From contig NZ_JBAWSY010000009.1 in assembly GCF_037104765.1 (NCBI RefSeq), positions 66,267-130,266 on the forward strand: a DNA stretch of 64,000 nt, given 5' to 3'. Made by a program: the position numbers and the translations under genes. This document shows positions 17,359 through 25,964 of the stretch, in pieces (the stretch's first letter is position 1; each line of letters starts with the position of its first letter). The notes under the pieces were generated by a model. That model had not been told where the DNA came from. It did no database searches and saw only the letters and a program-made list of their open reading frames with translations. Source of the stretch: Psychrobacillus mangrovi (GTDB lineage: Bacteria > Bacillota > Bacilli > Bacillales_A > Planococcaceae).

Positions 17359-17796
17359 TTAAGGAAATCGCAATGCAGCCAAAAAAACATTACATATACT
17401 TTGGTTGATCAAAAGGTTTACGACAAATATGCACTCATTGCACACGCTTTTTGGGAAAAATACAGAAGAAGCCTAGAAGGTCTGTCGTGAAAGTAAAAGA
17501 TGCAGGAAAGATCCCTTTCCTGACCTTTCCTTCACTTTCTCCAAATAATTGTTTCAACCATTCGAAGAAGTTGCGAAGTGACTGCTCAAACGACACGATT
17601 ATTTTTTATGAATAACCTTTTTTCTCAAACAAAAATCTAGACAATGCACAATCGTATGCAGAGTTTGCCTTTTAAATTGGACGCATTAAATCAATCGTTG
17701 CTTGTTTCGCCCCTTTAAGTAATTCCACCACATCCATTCCAGTTACAGCTAGCGGAAATAATCCTACTGGCGTACCCATCAATTATTTTGCCTCCT
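17359..17796 (-). pseudogene. pgi: Decayed glucose-6-phosphate isomerase (pgi) fragment
   Basis: Reading the minus strand from 17796 gives, across stops and frame changes, recognisable C-terminal blocks of bacterial Pgi: GG(K), then MGTPVGLFPLAVTGMD, ELLKGAKQA, a stop, NSAYDCALSRF, another stop, EWLKQLFGESEGK, RKGIFPASFTFTTDLLG, and further on FFPKSVC, NPFDQP-like and NVFLAALRFP-like segments in other frames. These follow the order of the normal enzyme, with about 75 residues missing after TDLLG. There are at least two in-frame stops and two frameshifts, so it cannot encode an enzyme. A functional pgi presumably exists elsewhere. It sits at the edge of the exopolysaccharide locus, a place where pgi-like sugar genes are often carried. 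Confidence 0.8.
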
Positions 17797-18200
17797 AATA
17801 AAATTGAACAGCCACAATACACTAGCATATTGCTTACCCACTTAGTTCTCTGACCTATAGATTGTCCTAGAAGCTAGGCCCTTCGACTCAAATTCATCGC
17901 AGGAGAAAATTGTCAACTGTCTGAGAGTGTCCAAATGGGCTTTCTTCTACTGCATAAACTAGTGTGGAAGACCAGAATATATCGGAAATAATTATGATAA
18001 ACGAAGGGGGTCAAATATAGTCCTATAATCTGAAAACTGTATTTACGAGCAATTCTAATGCGATAACCTTGGACAGCTTTTTTTATAACAACTTTTCTAT
18101 GTTTTTTTAATTAGTTCTATTTAAGCAGATAAGAATAATATATTTAGTAGCTCGCATTTTACGAATATCAAGAAGATAGTGATTTGGAGCGTGTAAAGAT
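17797..18200. other. Upstream region of the exopolysaccharide locus
   Basis: About 400 bases with many stops in all frames. It probably contains the promoter of the polysaccharide genes. No operator, riboswitch or small gene could be supported. Confidence 0.3.
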
Positions 18201-18836
18201 ATGATGTTGAGGACTTCTAAGCATTACTTGTATCACCGTATTGGCAAAAGGATAGCAGATGTAGTAGGTAGTTCCTCTCTTCTATTAATCTTCATGCCAT
18301 TAATTTTTTTATTCGCTATTATACTTTTCATACTATCCGGAAAACCTATTTTTTTTGTGCAAATTCGTACTGGTTTGCACAATGTACCTTTTACAATTTG
18401 GAAGTTTCGAACGATGGAATCAAGTACATTGGAGTCCAATAGTCACCAATATAACTGGCAAGGGGGGGTTCCTAATGACTTTTCTTTTGCAAAGCCAAGA
18501 CATTTGAATGTTACAAGGGTTGGGAAAATATACCGGAAATATAGCATAGATGAAATTCCTCAATTATGGAATGTGTTAAAAGGAGATATGAGCTTGGTTG
18601 GACCTAGACCAGAAATAATCGAAATTACGAATCATTATTCCGAAGAGCAAAAGAAGCGTTTACAAGTAAGGCCTGGAATTACGGGGTACGCACAAGTTCA
18701 TGGAAGATCTTCTATTACACATGGGGAAAAAATAGCGCATGATTTGTACTATGTAGAGAATTACTCATTTCTGCTAGATTTGAAAATTATTATTCAGACG
18801 GTAGTACTTGTAATTACTGGAAAGGGAGCATACTGA
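18201..18836 (+). CDS. Undecaprenyl-phosphate sugar-1-phosphate transferase (priming enzyme)
   Basis: A 211-residue bacterial sugar transferase that starts repeat-unit assembly by moving a hexose-1-phosphate from a nucleotide sugar onto undecaprenyl phosphate at the membrane. It has the short form: one helix (LLLIFMPLIFLFAIILF) followed by the catalytic domain with IWKFRTM, YSIDEIPQLWNVLKGDMSLVGPRP and VRPGITGYAQV, all family signatures. It lacks the N-terminal multi-helix part of WbaP-type proteins and resembles EpsL. First gene of the polysaccharide locus. A GGAG lies about 12 bases before the ATG. Sugar specificity cannot be read. Confidence 0.9.
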   Translation: MMLRTSKHYLYHRIGKRIADVVGSSSLLLIFMPLIFLFAIILFILSGKPIFFVQIRTGLHNVPFTIWKFRTMESSTLESNSHQYNWQGGVPNDFSFAKPRHLNVTRVGKIYRKYSIDEIPQLWNVLKGDMSLVGPRPEIIEITNHYSEEQKKRLQVRPGITGYAQVHGRSSITHGEKIAHDLYYVENYSFLLDLKIIIQTVVLVITGKGAY

Positions 18837-18947
18837 TCATTCGTAAGAGTAGAATCTCTACAAAGTGAGTTAAATAGTAGAAAGAATTATATCAAAGAAA
18901 TTTTAATAATTTGGATCGCATAATTATTACTGAAGGAGCGAAATCAA

Positions 18948-19700
18948 TTGCTTGTAGATATTCATAATCATATTTTACCTGGACTAGATGATGGGCCAAA
19001 GTCCATTGAAGAGGCAATTTTACTAGCTACAAATGCAGTTGATAATGGAATAACACATATTATTGCTACTCCTCATCATAATAATGGAAAATATATAAAC
19101 TCTTCTTCAATAGTAAAAGAGGCAGTAAACAATTTAAACAAGGAGCTTTCTAAAAAGGATATCCCGGTGGAAATCTTTTCAGGGCAAGAAGTTTATTTTT
19201 ACAATAGCATTGTTGAAGATTTAGAGAATGATCTATTAACACTAGCTAATAGTGGAAAATATTTATTAATAGAACTACCTAGAAATCATTTTCCTGTTTC
19301 AACTTTTGAAACTCTTTATAAAATACTGTTGAGGGGATATACCCCAATCATTGTGCATCCGGAAAGAAATACTGTACTAAGAAAAGACAAGCAAAAAGTT
19401 TATGATTTGGTGAATAAAGGATCTCTAGTACAAATAACTGCTTCTACTTTGCTCGGTGAGCACGGTAGAAATTTGAAAAAATACACAATAGATTTAATAA
19501 AACATAATTTAGCTCACTTTATATCTTCAGATGCACATCATCATGTAAAGCGGCCTTTTTTATTGAATGATGCGTATCAATATGTACAAAAAAAGTTTAC
19601 TGAAAATCAAGTAACTTATTTTAGTGAAAATGCAAAACATGTCATATTAGGTACTGAATTTCAACCAATGTTACCCATTAGCTTCCAAAAAAATACATGA
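18948..19700 (+). CDS. PHP-type protein-tyrosine phosphatase (CpsB/YwqE family)
   Basis: A 250-residue Mn-dependent phosphatase starting at TTG 18948 after GAAGGAG. Metal ligands are intact: DIHNHILPGLDDG at residues 4-16, ATPHHNNG near 45, GQEVYF near 84, HPERN near 138, and SSDAHH near 196. The family removes phosphate from the Tyr cluster of the BY-kinase encoded two genes downstream, so phosphatase, adaptor and kinase form the regulatory module of capsule or EPS chain length. A degenerate second copy lies at 22891. Confidence 0.92.
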   Translation: MLVDIHNHILPGLDDGPKSIEEAILLATNAVDNGITHIIATPHHNNGKYINSSSIVKEAVNNLNKELSKKDIPVEIFSGQEVYFYNSIVEDLENDLLTLANSGKYLLIELPRNHFPVSTFETLYKILLRGYTPIIVHPERNTVLRKDKQKVYDLVNKGSLVQITASTLLGEHGRNLKKYTIDLIKHNLAHFISSDAHHHVKRPFLLNDAYQYVQKKFTENQVTYFSENAKHVILGTEFQPMLPISFQKNT

Positions 19701-19758
19701 TTAATAAAATAGAGGCGGATGCTATCGAATTGAGTAACAAAAGGAGGGCTCGACTCTT

Positions 19759-20667
19759 ATGGAAGAAACGATTAGTCTACAAGAATTATTCAAAATAATG
19801 AAGAAACGGCTTGTGCTCATTATCAGTACATTCGTTTTAGCAGTGACGATTACTGGGGTAGTTAGCTACTTCTTTCTAACTCCGATTTACGAAGCTTCAA
19901 CTCAAATTCTAATTAATCAAAAGGAAATAGAGCAAAATCAATTTAACACTCTGGATATAGAAACGAATCTTCAACTGATCAACACATATTATGTCATTAT
20001 TAAAAGCCCAGTTATTTTATCAAAAGTAGTCGATAATCTAGATTTAAGTACCACTCCAGAATTACTAAATAAAAAAATTAAAGTGAGCAGTGAACAAAAC
20101 TCCCAAGTAATTAACGTGACAGTTCAAGATCCAGAAATGAAAAAAGCTGTAGATATAGCCAATATGACCGCAGAAGTGTTTCAAGAAGAAATTAGAACAC
20201 TAATGAACGTCGATAATGTGAACATCTTATCACCTGCAATCAATACAAAGAATATAAATCCTGTTTTCCCCAATCCAATTCTCAATATGGCAATTGCAGC
20301 TATTATTGGATTAATGCTAGGAGTCGGAATTACATTCCTAATTGAATATTTAGATACCACAGTAAAAACAGAGCAGGATGTTGATGAATTATTAGAGTTA
20401 CCAATTCTTGGTCTCATTAGCCCAATTCCTCTAAAAGAATCGAGAATAACTGAGGAACTGAAAATAACAAAGGAATCGAAAATAACAGAGGAACCGAAAA
20501 TAACAAAGGAATCGAAAATAACAAAGGAATCGAAAATAACAAAGGAATCGGAAATAACAAAAGAATCGAAAATAAAAGAGGAATCGAAAATAACAAAGGT
20601 ATCGGAAATAACAAAAGAATCGAAAATAAAAGAGGAACGCAAAAGCAGTAGAAGGTCGAGGAGATAG
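19759..20667 (+). CDS. Wzz/CpsC-type chain-length regulator and kinase adaptor with repeat tail
   Basis: A 302-residue membrane protein. It starts with the Wzz signature ISLQELFKIMKKRLVLI and helix 1 (about 18-40), then an extracellular domain and helix 2 (about 176-198) with the PNPILNMAIAA motif. Homologues such as CapA1 and YwqC end soon after helix 2, in a short cytoplasmic tail that activates the kinase. Here a GLISPIPLK segment is followed by about eleven copies of the hexapeptide KITKES and then KSSRRSRR. This charged tail of roughly 75 residues is unusual and could alter kinase docking. AAGGAGG precedes the ATG. The kinase gene follows after four bases. Confidence 0.9.
   Translation: MEETISLQELFKIMKKRLVLIISTFVLAVTITGVVSYFFLTPIYEASTQILINQKEIEQNQFNTLDIETNLQLINTYYVIIKSPVILSKVVDNLDLSTTPELLNKKIKVSSEQNSQVINVTVQDPEMKKAVDIANMTAEVFQEEIRTLMNVDNVNILSPAINTKNINPVFPNPILNMAIAAIIGLMLGVGITFLIEYLDTTVKTEQDVDELLELPILGLISPIPLKESRITEELKITKESKITEEPKITKESKITKESKITKESEITKESKIKEESKITKVSEITKESKIKEERKSSRRSRR
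20443..20640 (+). repeat. 18-base coding repeat (KITKES hexads)
   Basis: Eleven tandem imperfect 18-base units, consensus AAAATAACAAAGGAATCG, coding K-I-T-K-E-S with substitutions (E for K, EP, VS, KIKEE). The unit length is a multiple of three, so copy changes keep the frame. Differences among units are mostly single bases, pointing to recent slippage or duplication. Confidence 0.95.
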
Positions 20668-20671
20668 AAGG

Positions 20672-21370
20672 ATGTTTAAAAAGAAAAAGCGGATACCAGC
20701 TGTACGGAAACTTGTAACAATCACTGATCCCAAATCAATCGTTTCGGAACAATTTCGAACTCTCCGTGCGAATATTAATTTCGCGATGAAGGGTAAGGAA
20801 ATGGGTACACTTATATTCACTTCGGCTTCTATGGGAGAGGGCAAGTCAACGGTAGCAGCAAACGTTGCCATTTCTTTTGCACAAGAAGGTAAGAAGGTGC
20901 TTCTCGTTGATGCAGATTTGAGGAAACCGACTATCCATTACACATTTAATACATTAATATCCCCAGGGTTAACAAACCGACTTATGAGTCAATGGAAATT
21001 TGAATATATTGTTAAAAATTCTGGAATCGTAGGATTAAGTCTAATTACATGCGGACCAATACCTTCAAATCCTGCTGAACTCCTTGGCTCGACTTCAATG
21101 GACTTATTTATTGAAGAAATGAAATCAAAATATGACATTGTTATCTTCGATGCTCCTCCAGTCCTATCGGTTGCAGATGCACAAATTCTATCCAATAAAT
21201 GTGATGGCACTATTCTTGTCATTAGCTCAGGGGCAACGGATAAAGGTAATGTTGTAAAAGCTAAGGAAGCACTTCAAGCCTCGAATGCAAATATTATTGG
21301 GACTATTCTTAATAACTTTAAGCTTGAAAAGAGTCATTACTATTACGAGTATTATGGACATACAGAATGA
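20672..21370 (+). CDS. Bacterial tyrosine kinase (BY-kinase, CpsD/YwqD family)
   Basis: A 232-residue cytoplasmic P-loop kinase. Walker A is in SASMGEGKSTVAAN (about 51-64), Walker A' in VLLVDADLRKP, Walker B in IVIFDAPP, and the C-terminus carries the autophosphorylated tyrosine cluster HYYYEYYG. It lacks membrane helices because the activating transmembrane half is the separate protein encoded just upstream. GGAGATAGAAGG precedes the ATG. Phosphorylation of the tail controls polysaccharide assembly, and the phosphatase at 18948 reverses it. Confidence 0.93.
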   Translation: MFKKKKRIPAVRKLVTITDPKSIVSEQFRTLRANINFAMKGKEMGTLIFTSASMGEGKSTVAANVAISFAQEGKKVLLVDADLRKPTIHYTFNTLISPGLTNRLMSQWKFEYIVKNSGIVGLSLITCGPIPSNPAELLGSTSMDLFIEEMKSKYDIVIFDAPPVLSVADAQILSNKCDGTILVISSGATDKGNVVKAKEALQASNANIIGTILNNFKLEKSHYYYEYYGHTE

Positions 21371-21468
21371 TTAAGACCTTAATAGTATTGTTTTATGATT
21401 CCAAAATTTATCCGAAAAGTGTTCAAAATTACCTTGGAAGCTAAAAGAAAAAGAAGGAGAACTATATA

Positions 21469-22659
21469 TTGAAGATCAAAAATCTATTCTCCTTTTGTAT
21501 TGTATTTAACTGTCTAATATTTTTTTTTCTAACTTCATTTATCTATATATATAGCATGAGTTTAGGATATGAAGGGCTTGCAATCCCATTATTCAAGGGA
21601 GGAGACGATAGATTTTATTATGAACAAGCATTAAATATTGCATATGGTCGTCCTGCTGACCTAACCTCTATCCATGCAGTAGTTCTTGGGGGGATATTAA
21701 ATCTATTTCAAACAGATGATGTATTTGTGCTTAGGGCCTTTAACTTTATTGGTAATATACTAATTTTATTTGTAGGATTAAAGAGTCTTTTTCTATTACA
21801 GATGGCTAATAGAAATCTAACTGCTGGAATAATTTTCGTGGCAATTCTTTCTTATTATCCAAGTTACTTGATGAATTCTAATGGATCCATTATACGAGAT
21901 TGTTGGATCATTTTTTACTATTTGTTATCAATCTTAATGTTGTTAAAGATATTACAATCAAGAGAGTTTTACCTGAAAGTTATAAATACTATAATTTTGT
22001 TACTTTCTTTATTGTTGCTAGTTGGATATCGTGAATATGCTTTACTAAGCTTTTTGGCTAGTGCAGTCATTTACTTTCTTCTATTTGAAAGAAAACAACC
22101 TTTGAAAAATGGTAAGAAAATATTTGTTTATGTTTTTTTTGTTTTTACTATTATGTATACATTCTTAAAATCATTTAAGTTCCCAATTATTAACTTGTCA
22201 ATAGAAGATATCCTCGAATATCGCGCTGTTAATATAGAATTGTATGCAGGTGGGAGCCAAATGTATATATCATTGGATCAAACAAATGTTTTTTTGTTTT
22301 ACACAAACTATCTTTATAGTATTTTTAGTAACGCGTTAGGACCTTTTCCATGGCAGTTCACGGGTATCAGCTCAATGATTCTATTTTTTACAGAGTCTCT
22401 TCTTCTTTTTTTTATTTCCTATAAAATTTATAAATTACGATGGATGCTAAGTAAATATGATTATTTTCTGATAATTAATAGTGTTATATGGTTTATGTTA
22501 ATTGGCATATTTAATGATAATATCGGAGCAGCCGCTCGATTGCGAATAGTGGGTTGGTTTCCGTTAGTACTCGTTTTTTCAAAAGTATATGGTGAACATA
22601 TTGTTAGTAAGAAATCGTTTAGAGAGATAAAAAGAATAACTCGTCAAAATCTTAATTGA
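21469..22659 (+). CDS. Multi-spanning membrane protein, GT-C or polymerase-like
   Basis: A 396-residue protein with about nine or ten predicted membrane helices, starting at TTG 21469 after GAAGGAG. After helix 1, the first outer loop contains GGDDRFYYEQA. An acidic pair there followed by aromatic residues is typical of GT-C glycosyltransferases using polyprenyl-linked donors. Alternatively it is the Wzy-type polymerase of the locus, which otherwise lacks one. The C-terminus is basic (KRITRQN). The exact family is not recognisable by eye. Confidence 0.7.
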   Translation: MKIKNLFSFCIVFNCLIFFFLTSFIYIYSMSLGYEGLAIPLFKGGDDRFYYEQALNIAYGRPADLTSIHAVVLGGILNLFQTDDVFVLRAFNFIGNILILFVGLKSLFLLQMANRNLTAGIIFVAILSYYPSYLMNSNGSIIRDCWIIFYYLLSILMLLKILQSREFYLKVINTIILLLSLLLLVGYREYALLSFLASAVIYFLLFERKQPLKNGKKIFVYVFFVFTIMYTFLKSFKFPIINLSIEDILEYRAVNIELYAGGSQMYISLDQTNVFLFYTNYLYSIFSNALGPFPWQFTGISSMILFFTESLLLFFISYKIYKLRWMLSKYDYFLIINSVIWFMLIGIFNDNIGAAARLRIVGWFPLVLVFSKVYGEHIVSKKSFREIKRITRQNLN

Positions 22660-22890
22660 ATGTATACCATTTAGTATAAGAGGTAAGTGGGCTTCTTAGC
22701 TCATTACACCTTTTAACCATTAAGTGAAAGTAACTTATCAGATGCCCAAAGATTTATAGATATAACAATTGGATGAGACAAGGGAAAGTCTAGAGTATTT
22801 CCAAAAGTACAAGCAAATATAGTAGAGACAATCATAAATCAAAAATTACCGAGAAGAATCTACTAATAGTTACTGAAGGAGAGAGGGTAA

Positions 22891-23259
22891 TTGCTTGTTG
22901 AAATTCAAAATCAGATTTTACCTGGATTAGAGGAACAGACATTATTTCTAGCTAAAGATGCAACTGCAAATAGAATAACGCATAATACTGCAATTTTAAA
23001 TCATTTAGATGGAAAAAACATCAATATTACTTCTGTGATTAATGGCAAAGTAGAAGATATGAACATTCAATTTCAGCAACGTTCTAGTCCGATTAAGTTT
23101 TTACCTGGAATGGAAGTGCGTTTGTATGTAACTATGTTGGATTATCTTTTATTAGCATTTACAAAAAGCGGATTAAAACAAAAATATAAGTATTTAGAAA
23201 GAAAATTTAGTCCTAAGTTGACGAAAATTCATCTATTTAAAATATTAGGAATCTCGTAA
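22891..23259 (+). pseudogene. Degenerate duplicate of the PHP phosphatase
   Basis: An open frame of 122 codons from TTG 22891, after GAAGGAGAGAGGG. It is a shortened, mutated copy of the protein at 18948: MLVEIQNQILPGLEE against MLVDIHNHILPGLDD, NRITHNTAILNH against NGITHIIATPHH, PGMEVRLY against SGQEVYFY. The metal-binding His in the first motif are both replaced by Gln, and the C-terminal half with the remaining ligands is missing. The upstream bases (TTACTGAAGGAG, ATTGCTTGT) also match the intact gene, so the duplication included the start region. It cannot be an active phosphatase. It remains open and could still be translated, with the flippase start only a few bases after its stop. Confidence 0.82.
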
Positions 23260-23263
23260 TAGT

Positions 23264-24526
23264 ATGGCAAGGCTACTAGGTTGGAAGAAAAAAATATTGT
23301 CTAATAAATTTATTAAGAGTCTGTCTGTATTAATGATGGGTTCTGCGTTTTCGAATGTACTTATTGTAATAACAACACCAATACTTACTCGATTATATAC
23401 ACCAGAAGAGTTTGGACATTTGTCTGTTTTTCTTTCTGTATTGTTTACGCTATCCATTATTGCATCTCTCCGTTTGGAGACGGCAATCCCATTACCAAAA
23501 AAAGACAAAGATGCACATCAATTAGCGATTCTTTCAATAGCAGTTGTAGTGATTATTAGTACATTAACATTCATCGTTACGTTATTAATCCCTTTTCAGG
23601 AAAAATATATTTTTTTAGTTTCGTTTAGTTTATTTGGCATTGGTTTATATCAAGTTTTTAATGCATGGGCTATTCGAGTGGAATCTTTTGGAGTGATATC
23701 TAAAGCGAAAATTGCGATGAATGGTGGTCAACTTTCAGTTCAACTCTTATTGGGGGTATTTCAATTTGGCCTAATTGGGTTATTAGTTGGAGAAGTAGTG
23801 GGAAGAATCGCTGGATCCATTTCCTATATGAAACAATTTAAAATCCATTTCCCTACTCGACAAGTAGTTAATTTGCCTTTAATGAAACAAGTAACGAGCA
23901 GATATAAGTCGTTTCCTTTGTTGTCAAACTGGGCCGCTTTAATCAATAGCTTTGGAAGTCAATTACCAACATTTTTTTTAGCATTTCATTTTGATCCCAC
24001 GACAGCAGGTCTCGTTTTTCTCGCACAACGGATAGGAAATATTCCAGAAGGATTAATTGGATTTTCTGCATCTCAAGTTTATATTTCTCAGGCTGCGATT
24101 TACGCGAGGACTTCTATAAAGGAAATCGAATCGTTCTTTTGGGAGATTGTGAAGAAAATGCTAATCATGGGTGCCTTTGCAATGATTGCCGCTAGCATTA
24201 CGATTCCATTTGTTATTGAACTTGTATTCGGAGAAGTTTGGAAAGATTCAGGTGTGTATTTACAGATTCTTGCGATTTTGTATTTAATGAAAATTATCAT
24301 TAATCCAATTAGTGGTAATTTTATTATTTTCGAAGCATTAACATTTCAAATTATAAGTGAATGTATTCGACTTCTCTTTATTGGAGGGTCCATTTTGATA
24401 GCTTATTTTTATTTTTCTTCTCCCTATGCTGCAATGATTTGCATTACACTCATAAGCTCTTTAGGTTACTTTATTCATGGTTTTTTTGCATGGTTTGTAA
24501 TGAAAAGAAGGTTAGCAAATATATGA
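23264..24526 (+). CDS. Polysaccharide flippase (Wzx-type, MOP superfamily)
   Basis: A 420-residue membrane protein with about twelve predicted helices. It has the oligosaccharide-flippase start (LSVLMMGSAFSNVLIVITTPILTR split by short loops) and the YTPEEFGHLSVF segment found in O-antigen translocases. It would move lipid-linked repeat units across the membrane for polymerisation. The ATG is five bases after the stop of the degenerate phosphatase copy, with AGGAATC as a weak ribosome site, so translation may depend on coupling. Confidence 0.9.
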   Translation: MARLLGWKKKILSNKFIKSLSVLMMGSAFSNVLIVITTPILTRLYTPEEFGHLSVFLSVLFTLSIIASLRLETAIPLPKKDKDAHQLAILSIAVVVIISTLTFIVTLLIPFQEKYIFLVSFSLFGIGLYQVFNAWAIRVESFGVISKAKIAMNGGQLSVQLLLGVFQFGLIGLLVGEVVGRIAGSISYMKQFKIHFPTRQVVNLPLMKQVTSRYKSFPLLSNWAALINSFGSQLPTFFLAFHFDPTTAGLVFLAQRIGNIPEGLIGFSASQVYISQAAIYARTSIKEIESFFWEIVKKMLIMGAFAMIAASITIPFVIELVFGEVWKDSGVYLQILAILYLMKIIINPISGNFIIFEALTFQIISECIRLLFIGGSILIAYFYFSSPYAAMICITLISSLGYFIHGFFAWFVMKRRLANI

Positions 24527-24860
24527 TTACAACAAAGATTGCAATTCTATTATTTTTACTCTTTAGAGTTAGTTCATTTATAATGACGAATGTTTTTAGT
24601 GTGCACATGGATTCTATGTACTTTTGACTAATTTTAAGTATCCACGTATACATTGAAAACGATTGGTTAGGTTTTCTATTGATTTGATTATCTTTAAGTA
24701 AATCTTTAACTAGCCTTGATGGAAATAAAACATTAGCTTAATCTCGTATTATTTTCCTAAATTATCAGGCTAGCATTTAACTGTATTATGTATATATCAT
24801 TCATTAACAACATTTTGGTTACTTTTTTAGCAGGTTTCCATAAGAGAAAATGAGGGATAA
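24527..24860. other. Intergenic gap inside the polysaccharide locus
   Basis: About 330 AT-rich bases between the flippase and glycosyltransferase genes. No gene or clear terminator was found. A second promoter for the downstream genes could lie here. Confidence 0.3.
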
Positions 24861-24863
24861 TTG

Positions 24864-25964
24864 ATGAAAATAGTTCAGCTAATCACACATATGAATGAAA
24901 TTGGCGGGGCCCAAGTGCATGTACGGGATTTGTCCAAACAACTAGCTCTGGAAGGGCATTCCGTGACGATTATTTATGGTGGAAATGAAATAGTCGCGAA
25001 TGATTTAATAGTAGATACTATTACTTATAATCATAGCAAATTTTTAATCCGAAAAATTAATGTAGTAAAAGACTTCCTTGCTTTTTTAGAAATTAGGAAA
25101 AAATTAAAGCTTACAAAACCAAATCTTGTAGCAATTCACTCTTCTAAAGCTGGGATTATCGGTAGAATTGCCTGCTGGTCACTTCGAATTCCTTCTGTAT
25201 TTACAGCACATGGCTGGTCATTCACTGAAGGAGTGGAGAAAAAACAGCAACATTTTTATAGAACCGTCGAGAAATGGGTAGGGAAAATTTCCACCAAAGT
25301 AATCACGGTATGTGATCATGATCGAAACTTAGCACTTCGTAATCAAGTGCTTCCATCCGAAAAAATAATTACTGTTCACAATGGGGTAATGGATTTAAAA
25401 AATACACCATCAGAAAAAGGGAACAGAGAAGTCATGAAAATTTTGATGGTTGCTCGTTTTGAAAAACCAAAACAACAATTAGAGCTTTTAGAGGCACTCT
25501 TGCAAATTAAAAATCTAAAATGGCAAATGATTTTTGTGGGAGATGGGAGTTTAAAAAGAGCATCTGCACAATTTGTTCAAGAAAACTATTTAGGTAATAA
25601 AGTCACTTTTCTTGGGAGTCATTCGAATGTTTCTGATCTATTAAGTGATGCGGATCTTTTCGTGCTTACTTCTGCTTGGGAAGGACTACCATTAAGCATT
25701 TTAGAAGCAATGGTACACGGTCTTCCCATTATTGCATCCAATGTTGGAGGAGTAAAAGAAGCCGTCAGAGATACAGAAAATGGGTTTTTAATTCGTAATA
25801 ACTTATCTGAACTTCTTTCCATATTAATAGAAAATGAATTACTTCGAAAAAATATGGGAGAAAAGAGTAGAGAAATATATGAAGCAAGTTTTACTTTTGA
25901 AAAAATGTATGAAAAGACAATTTCTACATATCTTAATCTACTTAAATTGGGGGAGAATGGTTGA
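24864..25964 (+). CDS. GT4-family glycosyltransferase
   Basis: A 366-residue GT-B enzyme. I choose ATG 24864 (seven bases after GAGGG) over the TTG three bases earlier. N-terminal features are MNEIGGAQVHV and the loop AHGWSFTEG. The C-terminal domain has VTVHNGV, ILMVARFEKPKQ, FVGDGSLK and the EX7E-type segment SAWEGLPLSILEAMVHGLPIIA that binds the nucleotide sugar. It adds one sugar to the lipid-linked repeat unit in the cytoplasm. The next gene begins within its last four bases. Confidence 0.92.
   Translation: MKIVQLITHMNEIGGAQVHVRDLSKQLALEGHSVTIIYGGNEIVANDLIVDTITYNHSKFLIRKINVVKDFLAFLEIRKKLKLTKPNLVAIHSSKAGIIGRIACWSLRIPSVFTAHGWSFTEGVEKKQQHFYRTVEKWVGKISTKVITVCDHDRNLALRNQVLPSEKIITVHNGVMDLKNTPSEKGNREVMKILMVARFEKPKQQLELLEALLQIKNLKWQMIFVGDGSLKRASAQFVQENYLGNKVTFLGSHSNVSDLLSDADLFVLTSAWEGLPLSILEAMVHGLPIIASNVGGVKEAVRDTENGFLIRNNLSELLSILIENELLRKNMGEKSREIYEASFTFEKMYEKTISTYLNLLKLGENG

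Noticed and set aside
17789..17794. AGGAGG before an ATG on the minus strand, suggesting a short gene
   Set aside because: The frame stops after 36 codons, and the GGAGGC is explained as the remnant GG-K codons of the Pgi relic.
20181..20871. Minus-strand open frames with FDSFVIF- and LLFSIP-type repeats
   Set aside because: They mirror the KITKES coding repeat of the adaptor gene and span its junction with the kinase gene; no start signal.
24361..24627. 88-codon frame overlapping the end of the flippase gene
   Set aside because: It lies in another frame of a well-supported gene and has no ribosome site or recognisable sequence.
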